From: Ezakiella peruensis
Lineage (GTDB): Bacteria > Bacillota > Clostridia > Tissierellales > Peptoniphilaceae
Direction: 5' to 3'
DNA length: 64,000 nucleotides
Assembly: GCF_900215725.1 (NCBI RefSeq)
Contig: NZ_LT962469.1
Location: forward strand, 845,365 to 909,364
The notes under the pieces: model-generated
What the model was told of the DNA's origin: nothing
Database searches by the model: none
What the model saw: only the letters and a program-made list of their open reading frames with translations
Part shown: one piece after another, positions 55,243-63,579 of the stretch
Position numbering within the stretch: the stretch's first letter is position 1
How the letters are laid out: each line of letters starts with the position of its first letter
Made by a program: the position numbers and the translations under genes

Positions 55243-56548
55243 CTTCCCCTTTTATCCTCCTTAGGTATTCTGTCATTTCTTTTTCATATCCTATATCTTT
55301 AGGCTCATAAAATTTTATGTTTTTGATTTCATCAGGCAAATAAGACTGGTCTACATATCCATTTTTAAAACTATGGGGATATATATATCCGCCAACGCCC
55401 AATTTTTCAGACCCTTGATAGTGGGCGTCTCTCAAATGGTTTGGAACTTTATATGAACCATTTTTTCTAATGAAACTCATGGCCTCATTAATGGCCAAAT
55501 ATGAACTGTTATTTTTTGGAGCGCAAGCTAAATAAACTGCAGCTTGGACCAAATTAATTCTAACTTCAGGCATGCCTATAACCGTAGTTGCATAAAAGGC
55601 ATTTGTTGCTACACTTAAAGCCATGGGGTCAGCATTTGAAACATCTTCACTTGCAAATATCACCATGCGTCTGGCTATAAACCTAGGATCTTCTCCTGAT
55701 AAAAGCATCTTGGCCAAATAAAATATAGCTGCGTCCGGATCGCTGCCCCTCATAGATTTTATAAAAGCAGAAATCGTATCGTAATGCTCATCAGTTGAAT
55801 CATATTTGAGGGTCGCATTCATAAAATTATCCCTGACAGTGTGCTCATCAATGTAAAGATTATTGTTTTCATGCCTTCCGTTTAAAACTGAAACTTCAAA
55901 GCTATTTATAAGCCTCCTGGCATCGCCATCAGCACGCTTAACCAAAAACTCTTTGGCCTCTGGACTTATCTCTATAGTTAAATTATTTTCTTTAGAATAT
56001 AGATTTAGGGCCCGGCCTAAAAGCTCTTCAAGCGCATCTGTATCCAAAGATTTTAATTCAATTAAAATCAACCTAGATATCAAAGCCTTGTTAACTGCAA
56101 AAAATGGATTTTCTGTAGTAGCTCCAATTAGTACAAGGTCGCCCGCCTCAACATAGGGAAGCAAAAAATCTTGTTGAGAAGTAGAAAACCTGTGGATCTC
56201 GTCTACAAATAAAATACTTCTACCCATATTCATCCGCAAGTTTTCTGCTGATTTTTCAACCACCTCGCGAAGCTCTTTGATACCAGAGCTAACTGCACTA
56301 ACCTTAAAGAAATTCATATTCATTTCCTTGGCAATTATCTCTGCAATTGTAGTCTTGCCCGTTCCCGGTGGCCCGTATAATAAAATAGATGGCAGGTTAT
56401 TTGTCTTCATAGCATTTTTAATCATACCGCCATCTTTTGTTATTTCATCTTGTCCTAGGACATCATTCAAAGTTTTTGGCCTTAGCTTTTCGGCTAAGGG
56501 AGCAAATTTTTCTCTTTGATTTTGCCTGTTATATTCAAATAAATCCAT
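55235..56548 (-). CDS. rarA: Replication-associated recombination protein A (RarA/MgsA)
   Basis: AAA+ ATPase of the clamp-loader class acting at stalled forks. Walker [13 protein letters not shown], Walker B SILFVDEIHRFS, sensor 1 IGATTENPFFAVN, and the C-terminal tetramerisation region (MRGSDPDAAIFYLAKML, ...VNLVQAAVYLACAPKNNS). The frame opens at GTG 56560, within a GGTGGAGGT ribosome region; ATG 56548 gives MDLFEYN and 437 aa, the family length. Coupled to the IIC gene. Confidence 0.96.
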   Translation of the reverse strand: MDLFEYNRQNQREKFAPLAEKLRPKTLNDVLGQDEITKDGGMIKNAMKTNNLPSILLYGPPGTGKTTIAEIIAKEMNMNFFKVSAVSSGIKELREVVEKSAENLRMNMGRSILFVDEIHRFSTSQQDFLLPYVEAGDLVLIGATTENPFFAVNKALISRLILIELKSLDTDALEELLGRALNLYSKENNLTIEISPEAKEFLVKRADGDARRLINSFEVSVLNGRHENNNLYIDEHTVRDNFMNATLKYDSTDEHYDTISAFIKSMRGSDPDAAIFYLAKMLLSGEDPRFIARRMVIFASEDVSNADPMALSVATNAFYATTVIGMPEVRINLVQAAVYLACAPKNNSSYLAINEAMSFIRKNGSYKVPNHLRDAHYQGSEKLGVGGYIYPHSFKNGYVDQSYLPDEIKNIKFYEPKDIGYEKEMTEYLRRIKGEDE

Positions 56549-56628
56549 GCCTACCTCCACCCATCATTTTAACAGATATAAGTATAGTTTTCAATGTAAT
56601 ATTATTAATTATATTAGAATTAGTTTTA

Positions 56629-56657
56629 TTGACAACAGTTCTCTAATAGAGTATACT
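56629..56657 (+). promoter_or_regulatory. Threonine aldolase promoter
   Basis: Perfect -35 TTGACA (56629-56634), 17-base spacer, TATACT (56652-56657). The spacer holds a small inverted repeat CTCT-AAT-AGAG that could be an operator. A leader of about 70 bases follows before the ATG. Confidence 0.8.
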
Positions 56658-56732
56658 TTTTAGTAACCAGGGAAAGCATTGTTGAAAAATATCTGCTTAA
56701 TTTAAACTCTTGGTACATATATAAGGAGTATT

Positions 56733-57767
56733 ATGATTTATTTAAATTGCGATTACAACGAAGGTGCTCATCCAAAAGTACTTGAACGTATAGTTGAGTC
56801 TAATAACACCCAAGAATTTGGTTACGGTAATGACTCTTATTCTGCTCATGCAAAAGAATTAATAAAGAAGGCTATTAATCGTCCAGATGCTAATATACAT
56901 TTTATGGTTAGCGGAACGCCTACAAATGTTGCCTTTATAAGTCATATTCTTAGGCCATACGAAACTGTCCTTTGTGCTCAAGTAGGACATATTAATGTTC
57001 ACGAATCAGGATCTGTTGAGGCAAGAGGCCATAAAGTAACTACTATATCAAAAGACGACGGAAAACTAAAACCTGATGATATTCAGAATTTTATCGATGC
57101 TGTTTATAGTGAGCCAACTTGCCATTTAGTAATTCCAAAAATGGTATACATTACAATTCCTACTGAGATAGGAACTATGTATACAAAATCAGAATTAGAA
57201 GACATATATAAAAAATGTCAAGAGCTCAATTTATACTTATATGTTGACGGGGCTAGACTTGGCTACGGCCTCACATCAGAAGGCTGCGACCTCGACCTAG
57301 AAACTATAGCAAATAATTGCGATGCTTTTTATATTGGAGGAACCAAATGCGGCGCCCTATGTGGTGAAGCTATCGTCCTTTTAAGAGATGATTTTGAAGT
57401 CAATTTTTTAAATAGTGTAAAACAAGCTGGCCAATTACTTGCAAAAGGTCGCTTGCTAGGTTCGCAATTCGAAGCACTCTTTACCAACAATCTATACTTT
57501 GATATATGCAAAAATGCCAATAGACTTGCTATTAAAGTCAGAGATGCACTAGAAGCAAAGGGTATTGAGTTTGAAGTACACTCAAATACCAACCAACAAT
57601 TCCCTATCCTTCCAAATTCTTTTGTAGAAAAACTCAAAGACGAATTTGCCTTTGAATTTGAAAAGAAAATTGACCAAGATCATACATGCTATAGAATTTG
57701 CACTTCTTGGGCGACTAAAGAAGAAAACATCGATAAGCTAATTGGAAGGATCAATGAACTCTTATAA
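56733..57767 (+). CDS. ltaE: Low-specificity L-threonine aldolase
   Basis: PLP enzyme splitting L-threonine into glycine and acetaldehyde. 344 aa, threonine aldolase/beta-eliminating lyase fold. Conserved features: HFMVSGTPTNVAFISHIL, HINVHESGSVEARGHKV (ring-stacking His), LYVDGARLGYGL (Asp binding the PLP nitrogen) and FYIGGTKCGALCGEAIVL (Schiff-base Lys). AAGGAG precedes the ATG. Single-gene unit; glycine formed could enter other fermentation routes not in this window. Confidence 0.93.
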   Translation: MIYLNCDYNEGAHPKVLERIVESNNTQEFGYGNDSYSAHAKELIKKAINRPDANIHFMVSGTPTNVAFISHILRPYETVLCAQVGHINVHESGSVEARGHKVTTISKDDGKLKPDDIQNFIDAVYSEPTCHLVIPKMVYITIPTEIGTMYTKSELEDIYKKCQELNLYLYVDGARLGYGLTSEGCDLDLETIANNCDAFYIGGTKCGALCGEAIVLLRDDFEVNFLNSVKQAGQLLAKGRLLGSQFEALFTNNLYFDICKNANRLAIKVRDALEAKGIEFEVHSNTNQQFPILPNSFVEKLKDEFAFEFEKKIDQDHTCYRICTSWATKEENIDKLIGRINELL

Positions 57768-57796
57768 ATTGTAAATTTTATAGATTATATTATTTT

Positions 57797-57829
57797 AAAA
57801 GTGCCCGATAAAAATCGAGCACTTTTTTT
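57797..57829 (+). terminator. Intrinsic terminator of ltaE
   Basis: Stem GTGCCCGAT/ATCGAGCAC (one mismatch) with an AAAA loop, followed by TTTTTTT, 30 bases past the ltaE stop. Confidence 0.88.
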
Positions 57830-57833
57830 ATAA

Positions 57834-57863
57834 AAAAATCTGGCTAAGACCAGCCAGATTTTT
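57834..57863. terminator. Bidirectional terminator between ltaE and the malic enzyme gene
   Basis: 12-bp arms AAAAATCTGGCT/AGCCAGATTTTT with a 6-base loop. The A/T-rich arm ends give T tracts on both strands; mainly serves the malic enzyme operon on the minus strand. Confidence 0.85.
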
Positions 57864-57879
57864 AAATTTATTTTTATAT

Positions 57880-59034
57880 TTATTTCGCAGCTTTTTTAAC
57901 AGCTTCAGCCACTGCCTTTGGTACTTCCATATCCATTGGTTCTGGAATAACAAAATCTGCTGATAACTTATCTCCTACTTGATCTGCAATTGCATGTGCA
58001 GCTGCCATCATCATCTCTTCAGTTATTTGAGCTCTTGCATCAAGGGCTCCTCTAAATAAACCTGGGAAGCATAGAAGGTTGTTAATTTGGTTAGGAAAAT
58101 CACTTCTGCCAGTTCCAACTACATAAGCCCCAGCTTCTTTGGCTTCGTCTGGGAAAATTTCTGGAATTGGATTAGCCATAGCAAAAATTATAGCCTTTTC
58201 ATTCATTGTTTTAACCATTTCTTGAGTCAAAGCTCCTGCAACACTTACGCCGATAAATATATCAGCTCCCTTGATAGCATCTGCGAGCTTACCTTGTTCG
58301 TTATCTTTATTTGAAATTTCTGCAATTTCATCCTTTAGCCAGTTGTTATTTGGATTTCCTCTGTAAACGATTCCCTTAGAGTCTAGGATGATATTGTTTT
58401 TAATCCCTAGGGCTCTAAGCATTTTTAGAATTGCTACACCTGCTGCACCACATCCGTTGATAACAGCTTTTACATCTTCAGGTTTTTTATCAACAATCTT
58501 TAGAGCATTAATAATTCCTGCTGTAACTACAATTGCAGTTCCGTGTTGGTCGTCATGGAAAACCGGTATATCAAGTTCTTCTTTTAGTCGTCTTTCAATT
58601 TCAAAACATCTAGGTGCACCAATATCTTCAAGGTTAATCCCGCCAAAAGTTGGAGCAATATGTTTAACAGTTTCAACAATTGTATCCACATCATTTGTAT
58701 CAACTAAAATTGGGAAAGCATCTACATTGCCAAAATGTTTAAATAAAATTGCCTTTCCTTCCATAACAGGCATACCTGCTTCTGCACCGATATTACCTAG
58801 TCCCAAAACAGCTGACCCATCTGTAACAACAGCAACCAAGTTGCCTTTAGCTGTGTACTTATAGACATCTTCTTTATTTTCAGCAATTTTTTTACATGGT
58901 TCTGCAACACCAGGTGTGTAAAGTAATGCCAAGTCATCCTTTTCTTTTAGTTCATACTTTGAATAAACTGCAATCTTTCCTTGATAATCTTCGTGCAATT
59001 TTAAAGCCTTAGCTTTATAATCTTGATTTTCCAT
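57880..59034 (-). CDS. NAD(P)-dependent malic enzyme
   Basis: Oxidative decarboxylation of malate to pyruvate. 384 aa, the short bacterial form. LLYTPGVAEPCKKIAENKEDVYKYT and the catalytic stretch VVTDGSAVLGLGNIGAEAGMPVMEGK lie at the N-terminus; metal ligands are in FHDDQHGTAIV; a Rossmann domain (VINGCGAAGVAILKML) completes it. The frame extends to 59073, but ATG 59034 with GGAGGT four bases upstream gives MENQDYKAK, a normal start. It overlaps the end of the cysteine-cluster gene by 20 bases. Confidence 0.94.
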   Translation of the reverse strand: MENQDYKAKALKLHEDYQGKIAVYSKYELKEKDDLALLYTPGVAEPCKKIAENKEDVYKYTAKGNLVAVVTDGSAVLGLGNIGAEAGMPVMEGKAILFKHFGNVDAFPILVDTNDVDTIVETVKHIAPTFGGINLEDIGAPRCFEIERRLKEELDIPVFHDDQHGTAIVVTAGIINALKIVDKKPEDVKAVINGCGAAGVAILKMLRALGIKNNIILDSKGIVYRGNPNNNWLKDEIAEISNKDNEQGKLADAIKGADIFIGVSVAGALTQEMVKTMNEKAIIFAMANPIPEIFPDEAKEAGAYVVGTGRSDFPNQINNLLCFPGLFRGALDARAQITEEMMMAAAHAIADQVGDKLSADFVIPEPMDMEVPKAVAEAVKKAAK

Positions 59035-59677
59035 TTTTACCTCCAAAAATTTCATAATATATATCATCCCCAAATTCTAAGGGGTTGATGTCCCTATCAA
59101 AAATATATTTAACTCCCTCTTCATTTAAAACTGAAGCGAGAAATGTGCTGATCCCACCTGAATCAAAAGTTTTTAAATCAGCTGCGGTATTGTAACCAGA
59201 ATCCTCCAACCTTATCAAAACATTATGAAGAGATCTTATAAGTAACTCGCCTTCAAAAGGACTTGTCTTACAATGCCTACCACAAATGATATTAGAGCAG
59301 TTTTCACGTGGCTTTGACAATATCAATCTGAGCTTTTTATTATCTGGCAATACCCTATTAAATTCAATTCTATAGATGTAATAAAGGTTAGTCCCTTTCG
59401 GTAATACTTTTTTATCAGCTTCATCATAAAAAGTACAACCTAAAACTGACAAAATACCCATGCCCAAATCATTAACCTCAAGGTTCCTGAGATCAAAGTA
59501 TATATTATCATACTTTTCAAATAAAGTCATCAGCTCTTCTCCAATTTGTATGGAATCGGCTGATAAATTTAGCATATTAGATTTTTCCGGTGTAAGTAAA
59601 ATTGAAGACTCTCCTATAACTTTAAAAAAATCGTCGGATAAAATCTTGTCTCCAAAAAAATATATCTCATCAATCAT
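59015..59677 (-). CDS. Unrecognised protein with a CX4CX3C cluster, upstream of malic enzyme
   Basis: 220 aa; I do not recognise the family. No signal peptide or TM segment. It has an N-terminal alpha/beta-looking half (IYFDLRNLEVNDLGMGILSVLG), a YYIYRIEFNRVLPDNKKLRLILS segment, and a compact cysteine group C127-SNII-C132-GRH-C136 with C81 earlier, which could bind an Fe-S cluster or zinc. It precedes the malic enzyme gene with a 20-base overlap, so a regulatory or accessory role in the same pathway is possible. The ATG at 59677 lacks a clear ribosome site, whereas an 8-codon frame at 59734-59708 upstream has a perfect one. Confidence 0.75.
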   Translation of the reverse strand: MIDEIYFFGDKILSDDFFKVIGESSILLTPEKSNMLNLSADSIQIGEELMTLFEKYDNIYFDLRNLEVNDLGMGILSVLGCTFYDEADKKVLPKGTNLYYIYRIEFNRVLPDNKKLRLILSKPRENCSNIICGRHCKTSPFEGELLIRSLHNVLIRLEDSGYNTAADLKTFDSGGISTFLASVLNEEGVKYIFDRDINPLEFGDDIYYEIFGGKNGKSRL

Positions 59678-59748
59678 ATTGAAATCACTTTTTTAAAATA
59701 CTTATAATTAGTAAAAACTTGCATATACATCCATTTTCATCTCCTTTT

Positions 59749-59777
59749 ATCATATACCCACTTTAATATTTTTTCAA
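59749..59777 (-). promoter_or_regulatory. Promoter of the cysteine-cluster / malic enzyme operon
   Basis: Minus strand TTGAAA (59777-59772), 17-base spacer, TATGAT (59754-59749). Predicted leader is about 65 bases before ATG 59677. Confidence 0.6.
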
Positions 59778-59782
59778 CATTT

Positions 59783-59795
59783 GTGAAATCTTCAC
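59783..59795. promoter_or_regulatory. Inverted repeat GTGAA-ATC-TTCAC between divergent promoters
   Basis: Lies between the malic enzyme operon promoter and the yitT promoter. It resembles a Rex operator half-site pair (TTGTGAA...TTCAC) but with a 3- rather than 4-base centre, so the match is imperfect. Its centre is about 42 bases from the predicted yitT transcription start. Confidence 0.3.
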
Positions 59796-59815
59796 TTTTA
59801 TTTTTTTATTTTTTC

Positions 59816-59824
59816 TGCTACAAT
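59816..59824 (+). promoter_or_regulatory. yitT extended -10
   Basis: TGCTACAAT, an extended -10 element, 23 bases before the yitT ATG; no clear -35. Confidence 0.5.
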
Positions 59825-59847
59825 GGACTTACGCTAAGGAGGCTTTT

Positions 59848-60711
59848 ATGAAAAATAATCAAAATGCAAAAAGATTTAAATCTTACTTATTAATTTTTAT
59901 TGGTATTTTACTTGTAGGTGTTGGCGTATATTTTTTCCTTATGCCAAATGATATTGCAGCTGGTGGAGCTTATGGTCTCGCGGTTGTCTTATCCTCTTTT
60001 ATAAACTTAGAAGTTGGTACAATAATGATAATTGTGAATATATTCTTATTTGCTATTGCTTTTTTACTTATAGGTCCCGCCTTTGGAGCAAAAACCATTG
60101 TAGCAAGTCTTGGAACATCTGGTATTGTTAAAGTTCTCGAATGGATGTACCCCAATCAAGCTTCCCTCTCTGGAGATATAATGCTTGACCTATTCTGTGG
60201 TGTAATTATTTCTGCTGTTGGTATAGGCATTGTATTTAACCAAGGTGCTTCAACAGGAGGTACAGATATTCTGGGCAAGATAATAAATAAATTTACCGGC
60301 ATCGACCTTGGTCGTGCTGTTTTATACGCTGACTTAGCCATTACACTCGTTGCAGGTATAGCCTATGGCAGCAAGATTGGTCTTTATTCATTATTTGCTG
60401 TAATTATTAATGGAATTATTATTGACTTTACCATCGATGGTATGAACCTATCTAAAGAAGTTACTATTGTTAGTCAAAATATCGAGCCAATCGTTAACTT
60501 TATCCACAATGATTTGGTCCACACTTGTACTTTATATCATGCAGAAGGAGCATATTCAAAACAAGATATCAAAGTTATTGTCACCATTATAGATAGAAGA
60601 TCACTAGTCCTATTAAAAAATTTCTTGAAAGAAAACGACCCAAATGCTTTTGTATGGATTAAAAACTCCAGCGAAGTTTTAGGCTTAGGTTTCAAAAGCA
60701 TTTTAGACTAA
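59848..60711 (+). CDS. YitT family membrane protein (DUF161/DUF2179)
   Basis: 287 aa: about five TM helices (residues 12-175; e.g. YLLIFIGILLVGVGVYFFL, IMIIVNIFLFAIAFLLIG) followed by a cytoplasmic DUF2179-like domain (about 205-285: EVTIVSQNIEPIVNFIHNDL, GAYSKQDIKVIVTIIDRR). PNDIAAGGAYGLAV and GASTGGTDILGKI are conserved family motifs. Function of the family is not established. TAAGGAGG precedes the ATG; the stalk-domain gene follows after 9 bases. Confidence 0.93.
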   Translation: MKNNQNAKRFKSYLLIFIGILLVGVGVYFFLMPNDIAAGGAYGLAVVLSSFINLEVGTIMIIVNIFLFAIAFLLIGPAFGAKTIVASLGTSGIVKVLEWMYPNQASLSGDIMLDLFCGVIISAVGIGIVFNQGASTGGTDILGKIINKFTGIDLGRAVLYADLAITLVAGIAYGSKIGLYSLFAVIINGIIIDFTIDGMNLSKEVTIVSQNIEPIVNFIHNDLVHTCTLYHAEGAYSKQDIKVIVTIIDRRSLVLLKNFLKENDPNAFVWIKNSSEVLGLGFKSILD

Positions 60712-60720
60712 GGAGGAATT

Positions 60721-61554
60721 ATGCACAAAAAAATTGTTTTAATATTTATTTGCCTGTCCCTCTTACTAACTCTCAATATAAAAGCTGATAACGAAGAGAT
60801 AGAGGTAAGTGACTTTGTACAGAAAGTAAGTATAGGCCAGGCAAGCGTTGACCTGCCCTCAATTGTTTATAACAATGAAAACTATGTTAAGCTCAGAGAT
60901 TTTTCAATACTTTTAACAAATATAAACAAAGATTTCAAGCTTCTTTACAACAATAAAAATAAACAAATATCTGCAATTACTGCCTATCCTTATGAGCCAA
61001 TCGGCGATGAATTACAAAAATTAGATAAGGTAAAATCAGCAACTATAAGTGATGCCCGCTTTGATATTGATAATATAAATCAAGATTTAAGTGCAATATT
61101 AATTGCCGGACACAATTACTTTAGGCTAAGGGATTTAGCTGAAGTCTTCAATATTGAAATCACTTACGATATTTCAGAAAGGACTGTTTATATGGAGGCT
61201 AAGGATATGTCAGTTGAAAAGGTCGAGGCTGGAACATCACTCAACTACAAAACTATAGAAACCAAAGAACCACTAAACAAAGAAGGCTATGTTTACAAGG
61301 TAAAAGACGGCAAGCTAACAATCACCTTCTCAAAACAATTTAACACTGGTGGATATCAGTTGAGATGTGAACGCGTTGTATACGATGGTAAGGATGTAGT
61401 TATTAGACCACTTGTAATAAGTCCACCAACTGACGCCATGGTTACGCAAGTAATTTCTTATCCTAACTGTACTATAGAAGTAGATGTAAAAGGTGTTGAC
61501 AAAGACTTTGGTGTAAAAGTAGTTGACATTGAAGCAAATACAGTTGATAAATAA
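60721..61554 (+). CDS. Secreted protein with copper-amine-oxidase-N-like stalk repeats
   Basis: 277 aa with an N-terminal signal peptide (residues 1-22, cut near IKA-DNEE) and no second TM helix. Two stalk-type units are visible: SIVYNNENYVKLRDFSILL (about 48-100) and the better preserved HNYFRLRDLAEVFNIEITYD...RTVYMEA (about 137-160); such units occur in Firmicute cell-surface proteins. The C-terminal third is a beta-rich region without a recognised domain (QFNTGGYQLRCERVVYDGKDVVIRP resembles PrcB-like beta strands, uncertain). Probably co-transcribed with yitT. Confidence 0.75.
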   Translation: MHKKIVLIFICLSLLLTLNIKADNEEIEVSDFVQKVSIGQASVDLPSIVYNNENYVKLRDFSILLTNINKDFKLLYNNKNKQISAITAYPYEPIGDELQKLDKVKSATISDARFDIDNINQDLSAILIAGHNYFRLRDLAEVFNIEITYDISERTVYMEAKDMSVEKVEAGTSLNYKTIETKEPLNKEGYVYKVKDGKLTITFSKQFNTGGYQLRCERVVYDGKDVVIRPLVISPPTDAMVTQVISYPNCTIEVDVKGVDKDFGVKVVDIEANTVDK

Positions 61555-61560
61555 AATTAT

Positions 61561-61605
61561 AGCTCTGCTTAGCGATTATATTTTTCGCTGATTGGGGCTT
61601 TTTTA
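61561..61605 (+). terminator. Intrinsic terminator after the stalk-domain gene
   Basis: Imperfect stem AGCTCTGCTTAGCGA with TCGCTGATTGGGGCT (several G-T pairs) followed by TTTTTT. The T tract runs into the -35 box of the next promoter. Confidence 0.8.
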
Positions 61606-61606
61606 T

Positions 61607-61635
61607 TTGCAAAACAAAACTTATAGGAGTATAAT
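61607..61635 (+). promoter_or_regulatory. Promoter of the C69 dipeptidase gene
   Basis: TTGCAA (61607-61612), 17-base spacer, perfect TATAAT (61630-61635). The predicted transcription start near 61642 coincides with the palindrome at 61642-61660. Confidence 0.75.
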
Positions 61636-61641
61636 TAAATA

Positions 61642-61660
61642 AATGATAAGTCTTATCATT
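61642..61660. promoter_or_regulatory. 19-bp perfect palindrome (operator) at the C69 dipeptidase transcription start
   Basis: AATGATAAG-T-CTTATCATT: 9-base arms around one central base. The core TGATAAG-N-CTTATCA has the 7-1-7 layout of Fur-family boxes (TGATAAT-N-ATTATCA) with one symmetric change per arm. Position at +1 to +19 predicts repression. It is not followed by a T tract, so it is not a terminator. Confidence 0.65.
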
Positions 61661-61712
61661 AGGTTTCCTAGGTTGCCTTAAAAACTTAAATATAAATTAA
61701 GGAGATTTTAAA

Positions 61713-63194
61713 ATGGCATGTACAACAATATTAGTAGGTAAAAAAGCTAGCTATGATGGATCAACCCTTGTAGCAAGAAACGAAGACTCACCTTCTGGAG
61801 TTTTTAATCCAAAAAAATTTATAGTGGTTAAAGCTGAAGACCAAGTAAGAAAATATAAATCAGTAATTTCAAAGGTTGAAATTGAGTTGCCAGATAATCC
61901 AATTAGGTATACCTGTATGCCAAACGCTATTGAAGATGAAGGCATTTGGGGAGCTTGTGGAGTTAATGAAGCAAATGTTTCTATGACTGCAACTGAAACT
62001 CTTACAACTAACGAAAGAGTCCTTGCAGCTGACCCACTTGTAAAATATATTCCAGCAAAGGATTCCAAGTCAGAAAAATTTGGCGGCATTGGTGAAGAAG
62101 ATATGGTTACCCTTGTCCTCCCTTATATAAAATCTGCTCGTGAAGGCGTTGTTCGCCTTGGTGAACTACTTGAAAAATATGGAACATACGAAATGAACGG
62201 AATCGCCTTCCAAGATGTAGATGAAATTTGGTGGCTAGAAACAGTTGGTGGCCATCACTGGATTGCTAGAAGAGTCCCTGATGAATGCTATGTAATTATG
62301 CCTAATCAATTGGGCCTTGATCACTTTGATTTAGAAGATGCTTTTGCTGATCAAAAAGAATTTATGTGCTCAAAAGATTTAAGGGAATTTATCGAAGAAA
62401 ATCATTTAGATCTATCCTTTGATGAAAGTCTAAATCCACGCGACGCTTTTGGTAGCCACAGCGATTCAGACCACACTTATAACACACCACGCGCATGGAT
62501 TTTGCAAAGATTCTTTAATCCAAGCACTTATTATTGGGATGGTATTGATGCTGACTTTAGACCTGATTCAGATGATATTCCATGGATGCAAATACCTGAA
62601 AGAAAAATCACTGTTGAAGATATTAAATACGCCCTATCCCACCACTTCCAAGGCACTGAATACGACTGCTATGCAAAACACACTGACGGCCTTGCAAAAG
62701 GAAAATTCAGACCAATTGGTATCAACCGCAACAACTTTATGGGCCTTGTTCAAATCAGACCTTATTGCCCAGACGAAATCAAGAGTATCGAATGGCTAAG
62801 CCTAGGATCAAATGTATTTAATGCTATCGTTCCTTTCTATCCAAATGTTATGGACACACCTGATTATTTGAAGAATACTACTGGCAAAGTAACAACCGAT
62901 GATTTCTATTGGACCAATAGAATTATAGGAGCCCTAGCTGACGCCCACTTCAGTGAAACTTCAAATCATATAGAAAGATACCAACAAGAATGTCAAGCAA
63001 CTTTATCTAGAATAATTAAAGAAACTGACAAGGAATTTGTTGATAGTAATCCTACAGACGCAAAAGAATTCTTAAGACAAGCCAACCAAAAGATTGCCGA
63101 CGAGTTAAGAGTTCAAACAGACGACCTTCTTGACAAAGTCCTCTACACTGCAAGCTGCTTAATGAAAAACGGCTTTTCAAGATCAGACGCCTAA
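61713..63194 (+). CDS. pepD: C69 family dipeptidase
   Basis: Ntn-hydrolase dipeptidase of the PepDA type with broad specificity. 493 aa. It begins MACTTILVGKKAS: C3 would be the catalytic N-terminal nucleophile after processing. VARNEDSPSGVFNPKKFIVV, NEANVSMTATET, ...WWLETVGGHHWIARRVPDE and NPRDAFGSHSDSDHTYNTPRAW are typical of the family. No signal peptide, so it probably acts on imported peptides. TTAAGGAG precedes the ATG. A Fur-like palindrome at the transcription start indicates regulation. Confidence 0.93.
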   Translation: MACTTILVGKKASYDGSTLVARNEDSPSGVFNPKKFIVVKAEDQVRKYKSVISKVEIELPDNPIRYTCMPNAIEDEGIWGACGVNEANVSMTATETLTTNERVLAADPLVKYIPAKDSKSEKFGGIGEEDMVTLVLPYIKSAREGVVRLGELLEKYGTYEMNGIAFQDVDEIWWLETVGGHHWIARRVPDECYVIMPNQLGLDHFDLEDAFADQKEFMCSKDLREFIEENHLDLSFDESLNPRDAFGSHSDSDHTYNTPRAWILQRFFNPSTYYWDGIDADFRPDSDDIPWMQIPERKITVEDIKYALSHHFQGTEYDCYAKHTDGLAKGKFRPIGINRNNFMGLVQIRPYCPDEIKSIEWLSLGSNVFNAIVPFYPNVMDTPDYLKNTTGKVTTDDFYWTNRIIGALADAHFSETSNHIERYQQECQATLSRIIKETDKEFVDSNPTDAKEFLRQANQKIADELRVQTDDLLDKVLYTASCLMKNGFSRSDA

Positions 63195-63219
63195 GATAAA
63201 ACATTTCAAATAAAAAAAC

Positions 63220-63249
63220 AATCGCTCGATTTATTTCGGGCGATTTTTT
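63220..63249 (+). terminator. Intrinsic terminator of the C69 dipeptidase gene
   Basis: Stem AATCGCTCG/CGGGCGATT (one G-T) with an 8-base loop, then TTTTT. Confidence 0.9.
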
Positions 63250-63285
63250 TCTTGGAAATTGTATTTTTAAAAATTTAATGCAAAT

Positions 63286-63307
63286 GAAAAACCGGCCAAA
63301 GCCGGTT
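63286..63307 (-). terminator. Intrinsic terminator of rpsO
   Basis: Stem AACCGGC/GCCGGTT with a 4-base loop, followed on the minus strand by TTTTC; starts a few bases past the rpsO stop. Confidence 0.88.
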
Positions 63308-63312
63308 AAAAA

Positions 63313-63579
63313 TTATCCTCTGATGTTTAATTCTTGGATTAATTCACGATATGAATCTAGGTTTGTATCTTTTAAGTATCTTAAAAGATTTCTTCTCTTA
63401 CCAACCATCTTTAATAGGCCACGTCTTGAGTGGTTGTCCTTTGGATTGGCTTTCAAGTGTTCGTTTAGTTCGTTCATGCGTTCTGTTAAGATAGCAATTT
63501 GAACTTCTGTTGAACCTGTGTCATTAGCGTGTTTTTGAAATTTTTCAATAATTTCTTGTTTCTTTTCACCTTTAATCAT
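63313..63579 (-). CDS. rpsO: 30S ribosomal protein S15
   Basis: 88 aa, the standard S15. [31 protein letters not shown] and [23 protein letters not shown] contain the conserved rRNA-binding residues. TAGGAGGT precedes ATG 63579. It lies directly downstream of ribF on the same strand, a common Firmicute order (ribF-rpsO, usually followed by pnp); here a terminator and the convergent dipeptidase gene follow instead of pnp. Confidence 0.98.
   Translation of the reverse strand: MIKGEKKQEIIEKFQKHANDTGSTEVQIAILTERMNELNEHLKANPKDNHSRRGLLKMVGKRRNLLRYLKDTNLDSYRELIQELNIRG

Noticed and set aside
58388-58864. 158-aa open frame on the plus strand inside the malic enzyme gene
   Set aside because: Antisense shadow of a conserved coding region with biased composition; no independent support.
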